In this document: in pieces, positions 22,615-51,578 of the stretch
Position numbering within the stretch: position 1 is the first letter of the stretch
How the letters are laid out: each line of letters begins with the position of its first letter
Origin: Pegea sp. RAD2-039
Lineage: Eukaryota > Chordata > Thaliacea > Salpida > Salpidae
Direction: 5' to 3'
Length of the DNA stretch: 64,000 nt
Assembly (NCBI GenBank): GCA_034620365.1
Contig: JAQGEQ010000229.1
Span: 1-64,000, forward strand
Made by a program: the position numbers and the translations under genes
The notes under the pieces: generated by a model
What the model was told of the DNA's origin: nothing
The model's input: only the letters and a program-made list of their open reading frames with translations
Database searches by the model: none

Positions 22615-23157
22615 TTAAACTTTTAGCAAGGAAGCCTGTTGATTAGTCTTCATATCTTTCTCAACTACTTTAATAAATCTTTTAAAACAATCAATAACTG
22701 ATCTTTGTTGAGCAACTTTACAATTGAAAAGTAAATAATTGTAGTTTTTTATACAACTTTTCAAATCCACTATATCAGAAATGTGATGATTTTGACTATC
22801 AGATTTGTTATTAAACAAAATCATCAAAGATTTCGATCTAGTTTTATTCACAAGATCTTTTAACATTCTACCAATTTCCGACGAATGTTCTTGGTCTTCA
22901 GCATCAATGATAAAAATGATGCCGTCCGCCTCATTGTAATATTTGTCCCAAAATGGTCTTAAACATTCTTGGCCTCCTTGATCTAAAATACAAAACTTGA
23001 CGCCATTTACTTCGATAACTTCCCGAGCACAACCAATTGTTGGCATCGTCAAAGCTTCTGGTTGGTTTTTCAAGTTGTTCAGAAAAGTTGTTTTGCCCGA
23101 GTTGTCTAGGCCTAGCAGTAAAATGGTACATTTTGGCGGTTTTTCATCCTGGGTCAT
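22615..23157 (-). CDS. Divergent ARF-like (ARL) small GTPase, intronless
   Basis: A single uninterrupted 180-residue ORF. Visible motifs are G1 GLDNSGKT (16-23), switch-I Thr in MPTIG (T40), G3 DQGGQE (59-64, with Gln where ARFs have Val, Ile or Leu) and G4 NKSD (117-120), so nucleotide binding is probably intact. It lacks Gly2 (starts MTQ), so N-myristoylation is not expected, and it lacks a typical N-terminal amphipathic helix. ARF/ARL proteins are membrane-traffic or ciliary GTP switches. I cannot assign a subfamily. Absence of introns in a gene-dense, intron-rich neighbourhood suggests a retrocopy that stayed open. It is tail-to-tail with the SR-protein gene. Confidence 0.85.
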   Translation of the reverse strand: MTQDEKPPKCTILLLGLDNSGKTTFLNNLKNQPEALTMPTIGCAREVIEVNGVKFCILDQGGQECLRPFWDKYYNEADGIIFIIDAEDQEHSSEIGRMLKDLVNKTRSKSLMILFNNKSDSQNHHISDIVDLKSCIKNYNYLLFNCKVAQQRSVIDCFKRFIKVVEKDMKTNQQASLLKV

Positions 23158-24916
23158 TCTTTAAATTAATTTTTTTTATAAAGCAAGTTAAATGCTGCAA
23201 AATAATCAAACACTTTTATTTTTTCTTAATTGAGCTTATATTGCCAATATTGAACAACTCTTTTTGAAGTTATTTTCAATAATTCTTAGACAAAAAGTGG
23301 TTTACTTAAGCAAATAATATATTTTAAAATTGTTTAATAAAAATATTTTACTTCTAAGATTATTTCAAAAGTCTAAAAGTATTTTGAAATATTTTAAAAT
23401 ATTAAAAAATAATTCTGCAAATTAAATTTAAGAAATTTTAAAAAACCGAAATGTTCTTTACAAAATTTTTAAATAAATCAAAAAAGTTTCTAAATCTAAA
23501 AAAATAATCAGAACAAGAAAGATTTTATTCTAAAAACTTTTTGACATTTTTACCATTTAAAAATCTGATTTTTTTTCAAAAAATTAAAATGTTTATAATA
23601 TCAATAATAATAATTTCACACAAAAGCTGAAAAATATTGAATGTAAACAAATAATTGAACTTTTAGAAATAAAAAATATAAATAAATATAAAAATTGCAC
23701 AATTATAATGAGATCAGTTTTACTTTTTTGTAAATTGCAATTTTTTTCGAAAAACATTTCTCTAGTAATCTCTAATTTTTATTTAAAACCAAAAAAGTTA
23801 TTTTTTCAAGTTTAAAATAGAAATTTAAAATTCAACAAAATTCAGTTTAAATTTTTTCTTTTATAACATTAAATAATCGAATAAATTGGAAATTACTAAA
23901 ATGTTTTCTCCCGATCTATTTCACTGAGTAATTTTCAAGCTACAAAAAGTTATTTGATAATTTTTCGATCTTTTATTATTTGTGAAAATGTGTATTAGCG
24001 AGAGGTGCTTTTTTCAAGCACCCTCTTTCACGTTTATTGTAATAAATAAAATAATTTAAAAATCTAAAAATTTTAATTCAACAAATTTCCTAAATTAATT
24101 TTGAAAGATTCTTTAGTTTAAGAATGAAACAAAAAGTTTTGACTGAATTGAAACAATTCATGACGTCATCAACTCGTGACGTCATACTTCTTATTTTAAA
24201 TATGATAACTTAAAAAAGTTATTATAAATTTTAAATATGATAACTTAAAAAAGTTATTATAAAAATGTTGATTTATCCATCTTGAAACTAGTTAAAATTA
24301 TTTGAATTTCTATTTCGCAATTTTTATTACCAAATAAAACTTCTAATAAACTTTTGAGTTTCAAATATTCACTTTTTGAAATTATTTCAAACAAATTTAT
24401 AAGAAATCTGAAGAGAAATTGAAATACAACTGAAATACAAAATTCTCTAAAAAATATTCTCAAAATATTGCAAAGTAAAAAAGTCAGAAAAAGAATTTAG
24501 TTTTTTTACATTTAATGTGTTTCTCTTTATCTATTTTCACTGAAAACAAACAAAAAACGATTTTTGATTTTTTTCAATAGCTGCTTTGAAAGAAAAAACT
24601 GAAAAAATAAACAAAAGTACATCAAAAACCACTTTCTACAAAAAATTGAAATTATATCTAACCAAAAATTCCAAAAAAAAATAGAAAGTTGTTAAAAGAA
24701 TTGAAAGACTCGGTCGAGTTCTCGAAACTATAATCTAAATATTTTCCAAAAAAATATTCAAATTGTAATTAAATAGTAAAATATTAAACAATAAAAAATT
24801 GTTTACTTTCAGTAAACACAGAACTTTTTGAAGTGAATGATTAACTGACGAAAGTTCGAAGTTGAATCAGCTTTTTTATTTGCTTCTCGAAGCGCTATTC
24901 GAAGAAATAATTGAAG
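23158..24916. other. AT-rich spacer between the two ARL-like genes
   Basis: Very AT-rich with many homopolymer runs. It holds a LINE 3' tail at 23982-24050, two TGACGTCA sites near 24162-24185, and a 36-bp direct duplication (TTTTAAATATGATAACTTAA) around 24193-24262. The ORF at 24257-24463 has no recognisable content. Confidence 0.6.
23982..24050 (+). mobile_element. LINE 3' tail (solo)
   Basis: A severely 5'-truncated insertion consisting only of the family tail: GTGTATTAGCGAGAGGTGC, a loop, GCACCCTCTTTCACG and TTTATTGTAATAAATAAA. The hairpin stem (GAGGTGC with GCACCCTC) is intact. Confidence 0.75.
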
Positions 24917-25462
24917 CTATTTGATGCAATTTAAAAAACCCGATTTTCTCTCGTTATTGATAAGTGTAAGTGACGTCATCATAAACTTGTGTACGTCATC
25001 AGCTTGCGTGACATCACAAGTCATCACTAATTGCGGATTGTAGTGAAGTTGATCGTTTAGATTATGTTCGCGACTCACTTCTTTCAGATTGACTTCTTTA
25101 CCGGAAGTGACGTTGATCAACACGACGATGGGGATTCCCCGAGATTTCAAATTTGAAGTAATCGAATAAAAAGCTTCACATGAAGCGAGAGGATTCCGGT
25201 TGTCATGAACACGATCCACAACAAAGATGATAGCTGTTTGGTTGTCATAGTGACGATGCCATTGATGTTGTGATCTAAAGTCTCCATCCAAATCAATGAC
25301 TTTACAAATTATTCCTTTCTTCAATTTAATCAAACAACTTTTCGGTTTTTCATCTTTCATTGAAATCACTTTTAAACAATTTGAAGTCAGATTATCGAAG
25401 AAAGTTGTCTTCCCGGACCCTTTAGCCCCACACAGGATAACACTACTTTGTTGGCTGCCCAT
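24917..25462 (-). CDS. ARF-like protein lacking GTPase motifs, intronless
   Basis: A single 181-residue ORF with the ARF-fold order of motifs but degenerate chemistry. The P-loop GAKGSGKT (12-19) is intact, and the HYDNQTAIIFVVD block matches the ARF post-switch strand. The G3 position reads DLDGDF instead of DxGGQ, and the G4 position reads INVTSG instead of NKxD. The start MGSQQSS has Gly2 and Ser6, a good N-myristoylation pattern, unlike the neighbour at 22615. It probably binds nucleotide weakly or not specifically for guanine, and may be a membrane-tethered pseudo-GTPase. The open frame and kept P-loop argue against a plain pseudogene. Same strand as the other ARL gene 1.8 kb away, so a diverged tandem duplicate is possible. 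Confidence 0.75.
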   Translation of the reverse strand: MGSQQSSVILCGAKGSGKTTFFDNLTSNCLKVISMKDEKPKSCLIKLKKGIICKVIDLDGDFRSQHQWHRHYDNQTAIIFVVDRVHDNRNPLASCEAFYSITSNLKSRGIPIVVLINVTSGKEVNLKEVSREHNLNDQLHYNPQLVMTCDVTQADDVHKFMMTSLTLINNERKSGFLNCIK

Positions 25463-25879
25463 TTTTCAACTTTCATTTTTCCATTTACTTTTTATATCAG
25501 ATTTTTTTTGGATTTAAGAAACTTTTTTAACTAAAATTTTTTTGGGAAATAATTTGAAAGTTTTTTTTATTTAATTAAAATATTTTGATTTGGAAATGAA
25601 ACTTTTCAATCAAATCTTTTTTCTTATTTCATTTTAAATTATAAATTTTCACAAATTTTACTTTCAAACTTTTGACGAAACAATTTGATGAAACTTTTCA
25701 GTGATGACGTCATCACCTCAATACTTCTTATAATTTATTCTTTAGAAGAAATCAACAATGAAGAAAATTATGAAGATTTTTTGAATCTTCGAAACTGGGT
25801 TTGTTCACATTTCAACATTTTGTGTAATTTGGTAAAAACAAAAATTTCCAAATTAGTAGAAAGTAGAAAAGAAGGCGGG
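25463..25879. other. Short spacer between FRY stop and ARF-like gene
   Basis: Contains the 5' flank of the ARF-like gene and probably the FRY 3' UTR. A plus-strand ORF (25685-25909) has protein-like composition and follows an acceptor-like TTTTCAG, but I found no partner exon. Confidence 0.4.
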
Positions 25880-41836
<15,957 letters not shown>

Positions 41837-44800
41837 GTTATTGGTCTAATTAACATTTGAATTAAAATAATACCTAAATTTTGTTTTATTAATAATAATA
41901 ATAATATAATCATAATATATAATTATACCATTTAGTATAAAAGAAAATTAATTTAAAATATTGATAAAAATATATATGAATAAATACTATTTATTGAAAA
42001 CTTACCAATGAATGATATGTGATTAATAAATTTCAAAACAACAAATATTTAAAGTTGATAAATTATAACAAAGTTTCAAATATTTGTTTGGAAGCTTTAA
42101 AGTTAAATAAATTGTATAAAACTTTTATAAATATTATATATCATTTTTAAATATTTCAATTTTAAACAGTTATAAACTTTTAAGAAATTTAGATAAATAA
42201 ATTACATTTAAAAATATTTACAGCTTAATTAGTCTTCAGTAAAAAATAATAAACCAAAAGTCATTTGTACCAAAAAAAGTAGAGAACCATACTTAATTAC
42301 AATATTAAGAATAATTAAGATCGTAAACTATAAAGTTTACAATATAAAATAATGAAAATTTCAATTATAACTTGTTCAAAAATAAAAACATTTGTGGATA
42401 CTTTATTATTGGGACTAAAAAGAATATTTACATTTATGACCTAACTGAAAAGTTTTTTGTCTCACACTCGCTCTTATAAGTTTTATTTAAAAACTATCTT
42501 TATTCACTTCATTCACAAATAAGAAATAAAAGAACAAATAAGCTTGAATGACAATCAAAATAAATAAGTAAGTTATAAGCTATTATCTTGCAATCCTTCA
42601 AAATTTCAAACAGCTTCATACGTTATAGAAAACTGGTCTACGAATTGGCAGCTTATAATCCAGCCCACAGAGTCTAAACTTATAACTTCCTCCCTTAAAC
42701 CAGCTGCAAATTCCTTGAGCCAACATTCCATCAATGGATTTATCATTTAACGAATATTTTCCGTTCTGGACCTTGGCGTTACCCTATCATCTAACTTTAA
42801 ATGACACAATTATGTTTCCAAAATCTTTGCAAAATCAGTCAACCTTGTCTACCTTATTATAAAGATCTTTAATTATAAGGATACATACTTTTTTATCAAT
42901 CTTTTCAAATTGTACGTACGTCCAATTCTTGAATACAATGTTAGTGCATGGATACCATATCAAGTTGATGATATCAAAAAAATCGAGTCTGTTCAGGTAA
43001 CATTTATGAGATTAGTATGCAGGAAACTTAATATTAAGTAAGATAGTTATAAACGTCGTCTCAGCTTCTTCAATTTAGATACTTTGGAAATTCGACAGAT
43101 TAAATACGACTTAATTGTTATTTTCAAAATTATCCACAACTTAATTGACCTTCCATTTGTGCTTTCCTCAAGTTATATCAGCTCAGACGACACACATTAC
43201 ATCTTAATAAGTCCATATCACTTGGTACATTGGTCAGAGCAAATTTTTTCTCATACTGCACAATTAGTACATGGAACCAGCTGCCATTAGACATTGTCAT
43301 GTCAGAATCATTCGTGTTGTTTAAGCTAAAGTTAAACCGTTATAATATTGCCACAATTGTTATTTCTAAACTGCGATTCTATTTTACATATTCAACATAT
43401 TCTCTATTATATTGTATGGAAACTACTAAAATGCCAAATGTTACATATTTTTCTTTCTATATTTGTATAAAAGAGGGATATAAATACAACAAATTCGGAC
43501 TTTAGATTTCAAGTTAAAAAGAAAAACACAAATAATCTCAAATTTATTTTTAAAAAATGGGAAAGAAACTAAACTTATATAAATTTTTTGAACTTTTAAG
43601 TCACTTTTATTAATTAAGTAGATACCACCTCCTTTAATGTGAATGCAACCATGGTAAGAACGGCTGTCACTCGGTCGTAGGCTTGTTGGTATTGTTAATA
43701 TATCTATTGTGTGTTAATTGCCTTATTTATTTGAATAAAACTCTACATAAAGAGTCATTTTTATTACAATAACCAAGAATTTCACATTTAGTTTAAAGAA
43801 AGTTGTTTTTTAAGTTGCTTTTTTTTACTTTTATGCTAAAAACTTGCGATATTAGAATTTAATGATATTTTCTTTAACGATATTAGAAAAGTAAAACTGC
43901 CTTCACTTTTTTGCATTTTTTTATTAACTTTTGTGAGACATTTTATTAGTTCAACCAGCTGAAGCTATACAAAGCCTATTTACTAAATGGAGGAAATTGA
44001 CTTTTCTTTCTACCTGCATCATCTTTGATTATAGTGGATACAAACGCCCTGAGCGCTTATAACAAGATAAATAACTTTCCTAAAAAGCAACAAATCGATT
44101 TGTCATAAACAGATTGTAACTTTCTTATAAGTGATTTGGTAAATTTGAAACTTTTAAGTACCTCTTAAGTGATATAATGACCAGGATTTTTGTCAACTTC
44201 ATTTCGCGTATTTTCACTGTACAATTCATCTGCAGCAAATGTTTCTATCTTGACATACAAGCTTTCATTCCTTAATTTTGGTGTTGAGTAATTATATTAA
44301 GACTGATAGTGATAAAGATCAAAAGTTGTTAGGTAGTTTGCAGATTTGTTTGAATGTCTTTAAGTTACGTATTTTCTATTTGTTAAAATATAAGCTCTTT
44401 TAAAAGCATCTAATACTATAAATGTTTACATTTTTTAGGTAAAGTCTAAATAAAGCAGTCTATTTAAAACAGTTTTATTTAAATTGAATAAATGTTCACA
44501 TAGTTTGTATATTTTAATTTTAAGTCAGCAGAATTTTATTAATGAATAATTTTCTGCAACACTTTCTCTACAATCTATCAAGGGCTTGTCAACATTTGTT
44601 TATTTTTGCTCAAATATTTTCATGTAATTATTTAGTCATTGTTTATATATATTAGCTATTTTTAAACAATGTTGTCGGTAGTCTATTTAATTGTTTTTTT
44701 ATTGCACGTTTTTTTAAACCTTTTTAAATTTTTTTTTGTAAGAAATTTCATAAAATGTTTTTATTGTGTTTTTAAATTTTATACCTTTTTACTTATAAAA

Positions 44801-45042
44801 ATAATTCTGTAATAAATTATTTTAATAAATGTATATTGCATTGAAAGTTTGCATAACTTAATAATTATAATTAGTTTTATAAAAATCTTTTAACTATAAA
44901 ACTACTGCATTACTTGAAACAACATCTTATTATTTTTTTTATTTATTTAAACTAATATTTTGTAGAAACTGTTGTGTTAGCTCTTGCCTACTACAAATTA
45001 ATTTGAAGTATCTTGCTATTAACATTAAATTTGCTTCAAGAT
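41837..45042. other. Intergenic region between divergent FRY and DOK
   Basis: Holds promoters of both genes in principle, but the only clear feature is the LINE fragment at 42700-43510. The remainder is AT-rich. TGACGTCA is absent, unlike in the FRY side of the window. Confidence 0.6.
42700..43510 (+). mobile_element. CR1/Jockey-like LINE, RT C-terminal part
   Basis: The best-preserved copy in the window. Plus-strand translation gives LFKLYVRPILEYN, then IESVQVTFMRLVCRKLNI, YKRRLSFFNLDTLEIRQIKY and DLIVIFKIIHNL, ending with SEQIFSHTAQLVHGTSCH. This is the post-catalytic C-terminal region of CR1/Jockey-type reverse transcriptases (YK.L..P.LEY; RR...L.L..LE.RR). Stops and frameshifts interrupt it, the catalytic core is missing, and the family 3' hairpin is not retained at its end. 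Confidence 0.85.
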
Positions 45043-48006
45043 ATGTCTGGTGAAGTTTATTGTGGTCCATTACTTCATCAACGTAATAGTGGCATTGGTA
45101 AAGTAAGAAATTAATTAATTTCTATTAATAATAACTAAAGTATAAGTTCCCTATTCACTATTAGTTTCATTAATAACTAATCAATCTTTATATTAATAAC
45201 TTTATATATGATAGATAATTTATATAATTATTATTTAAAAATTGTATTGATATTTTTAGTTTATTTTTAGATCAATATCAAATGTTGAATTAGAATAGTT
45301 CTCTTAATAAGCTGTTAGTAAAAGTTTTCATTTTAGATTCTTATTCTACAGTTTAAATATTGAGTTTGAAATCTTAATGTTTTAATATCAGTCATTTAGT
45401 TAAATATTATTAAGTGAATAAATGAAAGTTTTTTAAAATGATTTTATTGATATTTTGTTACTTATTAAACAGTGATAAATTTAATTGGTTGTCAATTTAA
45501 ATATTATTGATGTATTACTAAAATTTACAAACATTTTCAAACAACTTACCTTTTTATGAACTAAAAAAATGTACTTTTGATTTACTTAAAGATGTAAAAC
45601 TTTAATAGCGTTGCTTGTGTACTTTAATATAATGTATAGTTACAAATTAATATTTTATTGAATGATAATTTACTTCGTTTGTTTCAACTGAGTAACACAG
45701 GTTTATTTTGATATCATAATGATAGTAATATATAATTGTATCTATTTTGCTATCTATAATAAATATTTTATAGCTATATTTGTTATAAATGTATTGTTTT
45801 AATAATTAGAAATGGTCAAAAAGAATTGGATATCTATTTGAAAGATCTTCACAGGGAATTAAAAGACTTGAGCTAATAGATGCTAAAGAAAAATCAGGAA
45901 AAGAAGTAATTTTATAATTCTTTGATTTGATTTTTTAACCCAAGTATTTGCATTTTTATGGTAGCAAGTTTTTTGTTTAGTATGGTTATTCTATTTATAC
46001 AAAAGCATTATCTTTATAATTTTGCTTTCTCTGTAATATAATAAGATTTTTATGAAAATGATTTTTAAATGGTAGTTTCTGTATCACTTAGATAACATTC
46101 TTTACCATATTTACAATGGGGCTTAATTTGTTGTAACATTTGTGATGTTAATATATTATAAGTGCTGGAAAGTAGTAGTTACTTTTAATTATGAGCTCTT
46201 TATAAAATATATACCTTCATAGATTTTCATAACAAATATTATTAATATTTTTCAGCATGTAATTAATTTAGAAAAATCTACTAAAATGATACCAGAGAAA
46301 ATTATGGATGGCAAAAAGACACTACACATCTTACGAATTATGATACAAGATGAAAAACTACCTGTTGTGAGTTTGCTGATCTAATAAAACTTCCAATAAA
46401 TTGATCTTATAAACATTTTGTATTTAAGGTTTTAGCTTGGGAAAAACCTGAAGATAGTCAGACGTGGGCTTTGAAGCTTTCTGCTGTACTCTTCGGTGTT
46501 GATGATTCATCTTCTAATCAAGGTTTGTTGATAGTTATGATTTATAATTTGAAATATTCAAAATTTTACATTTAGTTGGTTTTGTATCAAAGTTTTCTGT
46601 AACCAAAATTTCGTTTCTGTTTATAGCAGCTTATGAAGTTGAAATCAAACCAAGTGAACTGACAGAGCGATTGAACTTGAAAGGAACTTACTTTTTATAT
46701 GTAACAGTGGAAAATATAGAATTATGGAACAAACAGAGTTTCACATCTGTCATGAAATGGCCTCTACATTATCTACGAAAGTAATTTCAACCACTTTCAA
46801 CTCTATTGTTTTTTAGATCTATTATTCTACTTTTCAAAGATACGGAAGAGATAAACAAGTTTTCTCTTTGGAAGCAGGGAGACGATGTCCTTCTGGAGAA
46901 GGTTAGTTAACTTCAAGAAACTATTTATTAATTGACAACTTGTTTATTGTTAAAAGGAATGTTTTATTTTATAACGGATCAGTACAATGCAATTTTTGAG
47001 GAAGTCGGTAAGAATGTAGTAGCTCTTGCAACCAGAGGTCGTTCTACAAGTAAGTGAAACTTTCCTAAACTTCTCTTTTATTGTTAGAAATATTTGTTTT
47101 GAAAGAAATTTCAGTTTTACGAACCAATTAGAGGAAGTAGAAATTGTTTTTATTCAAAATAAATTCTTCAATTATTTTCAGTAATATGGATTTCTTTTGC
47201 TGCTGATGGTAAATCAATTTGTTTGTTTCAGGTACTTCTACTGTTAGTCATCTACCTTCTAATTTCCTTGCTACTAGAAGTACTTCTATACCTAGTCCAC
47301 CAGATAGTCCACGTGCTCCTTTACCCGCTCCAACACGAAAATCTGTTGTATATGACAACCCTCTAGACGCTCGAAACGAAATATCGAAGCAACAAACACC
47401 TGAAGATGCATATAGTTATGATGAACCAATCACTCACAAGTCACCAAAACTACGAAAAAAAAGTCAGTTTTAATCCATCATTTTTTCTATTATTTTATAA
47501 ATATTTTCAACAGCTTTGCTAAAAAAAGAAGAAAATCAAAATAATATGAAACAAAGTAGACTAAAAATTCCATTCCGACAAGACAACAAGAACTTGTCAA
47601 GAACCAGCACAACTTCACCAACCTTTCCTCTTAATTTTGACCCTGAGTCTGCATACTCTGTAGCATTTGATGTAGAGACTACAGATCCAAGTTCAGCTTA
47701 CCTTACCTCAGATTACAGCAGGTTGACTATTAGTGAAGGTGGCAGTAGTAAGCCATCGGCGGCAGCGGATATATCAGCAGTTGCTGCCGCTGCATATGAT
47801 TCGTTGACATGGGAAAGTTGTGCTTCACCACCAGTTGCAAATGAACCAGAATATGCCACAGCAAGTGATTGTGACAACCAATATGCTACTGCAATGGCTA
47901 CAAGGTTTGAACTTGTTAGTTTTGAACTGAAATGATTATTTTAATATTTGATAGCTACAAACGAACAAGTAACTATGATACCACCTACGACCATGTACAA
48001 CGCTGA
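45043..48006 (+). CDS. DOK: DOK1/2/3-type adaptor (PH plus PTB)
   Basis: Ten exons join in phase: 45043-45102, 45810-45905, 46256-46366, 46429-46522, 46627-46780, 46840-46901, 46957-47049, 47232-47462, 47514-47904 and 47955-48006, giving 447 residues. The PH domain (about 1-120) starts MSGEVYCGPLLHQ and ends in the W of DSQTWALKLSAVLFG. The IRS-type PTB domain (about 125-230) has MKWPLHYLRKYGRDKQ and FSLEAGRRCPSG, very close to vertebrate DOK1-3, followed by GMFYF. The tail has tyrosine motifs YDNP, YDEP, YATAS, YATAM and YDHV and a Pro-rich stretch. DOK proteins are tyrosine-kinase substrates that recruit RasGAP and SH2 adaptors at the membrane. The length and tail fit DOK1/2/3 better than DOK4-7. 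It is the single ancestral-type gene as far as this window shows. Confidence 0.9.
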
Positions 48007-49197
48007 ATTACAAGGCTTCTTTTTTGGTATTTTTATCCTAATTTATGGAGTACACGGATTTTGATCACGAGTATTTTATATTCTTGTAAATTATGATGAC
48101 GTTTTTTGATAAACAGAGAAATTGTTTAAATTGAAATTGTGAATATTTGTTCCTCTTCTATTCATGCTTTTTTATTTACTTTTATCAAATTTTCACATCC
48201 TTATATTTACGGTTTTAGATCATTTATTTCCTGCCAATTAGCATATTCCTTTAACAACTCATCCAAACTTAAATTTTTCATTTCCATTAAAATTAGTTGA
48301 AAATAAACTTCAGATAATTTCTTCAACTCTTGTGTCACATCTGGACTATTTCAACATCATCATCTACCTGATAGCATCTGTTATATTAGAAATAGAAGAT
48401 TTGTGATAAATGTGCATTACTAAATATTCTTGCCATAATTATCTTCAACTTTTTATCAACTACTTCATCGTCTGCAATCTCACCAATTGTTTCTGTTATT
48501 TGTACCACCATTTGTGCATTAGTACTTCTCATCTAACTTCAACTGTAACCATTTCACTCGACTATTTCTCGTCAGTTAATATCCAGAGTTCTCTCACTGT
48601 TTTCTAACTTGTTTTTACGGAATTCAAATTTATATTTTTAGTTATTTTTATAACCGGGTTTTGATGTTTACTTTTTTTATCTTCAACAAAATCAATGCTT
48701 TTTTGTATGAATCTTTAAATTGTGTAATTGCTTCCAACTTACCAATAAATTTCGTTGTTTATTGATTTATAGGATTTTATTAACTTCTTGAATATTTCAT
48801 TTGATTTTTTAGTGAACTTCAAATTATCTCAGACATATTTTAGTGGATTTTACAACTACAAAATATTCTGATGTAGTTTGATTATCAACAGATGCATTTG
48901 CACCAAGTAATACTCCAATGTGGTTTTGTTTTTTGTTTAATTTTAGATTCACTTCTTCAATACATTTTGAAAATCATTTTTCTAAAATCTGATTTCTATT
49001 GGCAAAGTCGGATAATAAACACATTTAATGATAAACAATTTCTATCAGATTACTGGAATAATATTTCAAAAGAAATTTCTTTTTAAACCAAAAGAACATT
49101 CCTAAAAAAATTGTAAAACATAAAATAAATATTTTGTAAAAATTATATTTTTAGATTTGCAGTTCAGATTAAAGAAGATTTTTGAAATATTTTATTA

Positions 49198-49330
49198 TTT
49201 GATCATATGAAGAGGTAACTTATCATATGAAGAGGTAACTTATCATATGAAGAGGTAACTTAACATATGAAGAGGTAACTTATCATATGAAGAGGTAACT
49301 TATCATATGAAGAGAAACTTATCATATGAA
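49198..49330. repeat. 20-bp tandem repeat ATATGAAGAGGTAACTTATC
   Basis: Six to seven perfect or near-perfect copies, with one TAACATATG variant, the last copies shortened. High identity implies a recent expansion. Confidence 0.95.
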
Positions 49331-49662
49331 ACTTAAAACTCTTTTCCAGATTTAAGAAATATAAAAAGAAACATGACACTCATTCATTGTATTGTTGCTT
49401 TACATCAGTATAATATATTTCTAGCTTCACAAACTTTTTAGCTTTTAAAACTTCTACGACAAACTAAACTTAAGAAACAAACTCAGTTTGTGATAAGTAA
49501 ACAATTACAGAAACATTAACCGGAAAACTTTTATTACTGTTTTGAAACTTCGCCAAAATATCACTTGTGAAAGTTTCTCAAAACTTTTAATGATTTGATT
49601 GTTTACTAAATTAACCAAAGTGATCATTTCAATTTCTGACAACAACAATTTTCTAACCAGAC

Positions 49663-50500
49663 ATTTATTACATTGAACGCGAAGGAGGGTGCCTGAAGAG
49701 AGCACCTCTCGCTAACGCACATTATCACAGATATTATATATAATCAAGCTGGAAATATAGAAATAAAAAGATGTGACATTTGGCATTCAGTAGTAAAAAT
49801 AAAAAGTAAAATAGAATGACAGTTTACAAATGACAATTGTGGTAATATTAAAATGGTCCAACTTCTGCTTGAACAATACGAGTGATTCTGACATGACAAT
49901 GTCTGATGGCAGCTGGTTCCAAGTACTAATTGTGTGATATGAGAAAAAAATCGCTCTGATTAAAGTACCAGATGATATGGGCTTATTAAAATGTAATGTG
50001 TGTCATCTGAGCTGATATAACTTGAGGGAAGGACTAGTGGAAAAGAAATCATCAAATTTAAGGTCAATTAAATTGTGGATAATTTAAAAATTAATTAAGA
50101 AATTGAAGAAGCTGAGACGGCGTTTATAACTATCATATTTAATATTAAGTTTCCTGCATACTAATCTCGCAAATGTTGCCTGAACAGACTCGATTTTTTT
50201 TATATCACTAACTTGATATGGCATTCATGCACTGACATTGTATTCAAGAATTGGACGTACGTACAATTTGAAAAGATTGATAAAAAAGCATGGGTCCTTA
50301 GAATTAAAGGTCTTTATAATAAAAGGCAAGGCTTATTGATTTTCCAAAGATTTTGGAAACATAATTGCGCCATTTAAAGTCAAATGAAGGGTAATGCCAA
50401 GTTTTAGGACCGAAGATATTTGTGGAATAATAAATTCATTGATAGAATATTGAATGTCTTATTCAAAAGTTCACAAAGAAACGAATAATTAATTTCTCCA
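49663..50500 (-). mobile_element. LINE fragment, minus strand, with 3' tail
   Basis: Minus-strand reading reproduces the 42.7-43.5 kb copy (TTGTACGTACGTCCAATTCT, GAGTCTGTTCAGGCAACATT, CGCCGTCTCAGCTTCTTCAA) and continues to the family 3' tail. The hairpin GAGGTGCTCTCTTCAGGCACCC occupies about 49685-49715. Point stops abolish coding. Confidence 0.85.
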
Positions 50501-51578
50501 AGTACTGGAAATATTAGTTTTGAGATCAAAATGAGTTATGAATTTGTGAAAGGTGCACCCAGTTTTATCTTTCATTTTCTATAAAATTTCATCATTTATA
50601 GTTTATATATTCAGCTTATATAATTAATTCATTCAGTATAACAAACATTGACTATATGCAAAATCATAATTTTTATTTATGCGTTAAAAATTTTTATAAA
50701 TTGTACATTGTACTAACAGAATAAACTCATAATTTTTATTTATGCGTTATAAATTCAAGAAATTGTATTAAATTGATTGCTTTAAACTAAACTCTAGCAT
50801 TTTTAAACATATTGAATATCTGTCTAATTAGAATATTTTCTTTGAAATATTTAACTTTCTGATCTGAGAACATACAGCACAGTACAGCAAATAATAACTT
50901 TATATTGCAAACCTTATATCTACTTTTGAAACCTTTAAGCTTTCACATTGTGTTGAAAGTTTTTGATTTTGTTTAACAAATTGCTCTATATGTTGCAATA
51001 ACATAAACGCTATTTATTGGTCGATTTTGGCTTTTTTATGCAAAGTCATTTCAGTAGCACATGTGTAAGTTTGCCTGCTTATTCAAACTCTCTGCGACCT
51101 TGGTAACCCAGGGTCATGTATTATTGACGTAGATAGTAGTTGCTAGAGTTTGATGTTTTCTTTGCACAAGAACTATCTGCATTGCAATAGTTATACTGGT
51201 TACCTTAAAGAGTAAACTTTTTTGCATCAACATTAATTGTTTTATAATTTGTTAAATAAAGATTATTATAAAACTGTGAAAATTTGCTTTTATGCAATAG
51301 AGTAGAAAGTATTTATATTTGTAAAAATTTTCTATTAATTAGTTAGAAAATGTAATTTGTTGTTTTTTATTACAGATGTTAAACTTCTAAAACTTCTTCT
51401 ATTTTATAATTTTATTATAACTTATTTCTAATGCTTTTAGGATTGAGTTCCTTTTATCAAGTTTTTATTATTTTTTATAAAATTATTTATTTAAAAAGCA
51501 CTTAATAAGACTTGGTTTGGTAATGATCTCTACCTTTTATTCAGTTATCTAATTCTTTTTTTGATAATAACTTTTATT

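Larger units (their letters stand above)
48007..51578. other. Intergenic region downstream of DOK
   Basis: Contains the DOK 3' UTR, a 20-bp tandem repeat (49198-49330), an antisense LINE (49663-50500) and AT-rich sequence. A GC-richer, less repetitive stretch at about 51010-51190 (ATTGGTCG inverted CCAAT word, CTTGGTAACCCAGGGTC) lies 400-560 bp upstream of the next start codon and is the best promoter candidate, without further proof. Confidence 0.5.

Noticed and set aside
49505..49705. 66-codon minus-strand ORF
   Set aside because: Overlaps the LINE 3' tail and unrelated flank. No conserved content.
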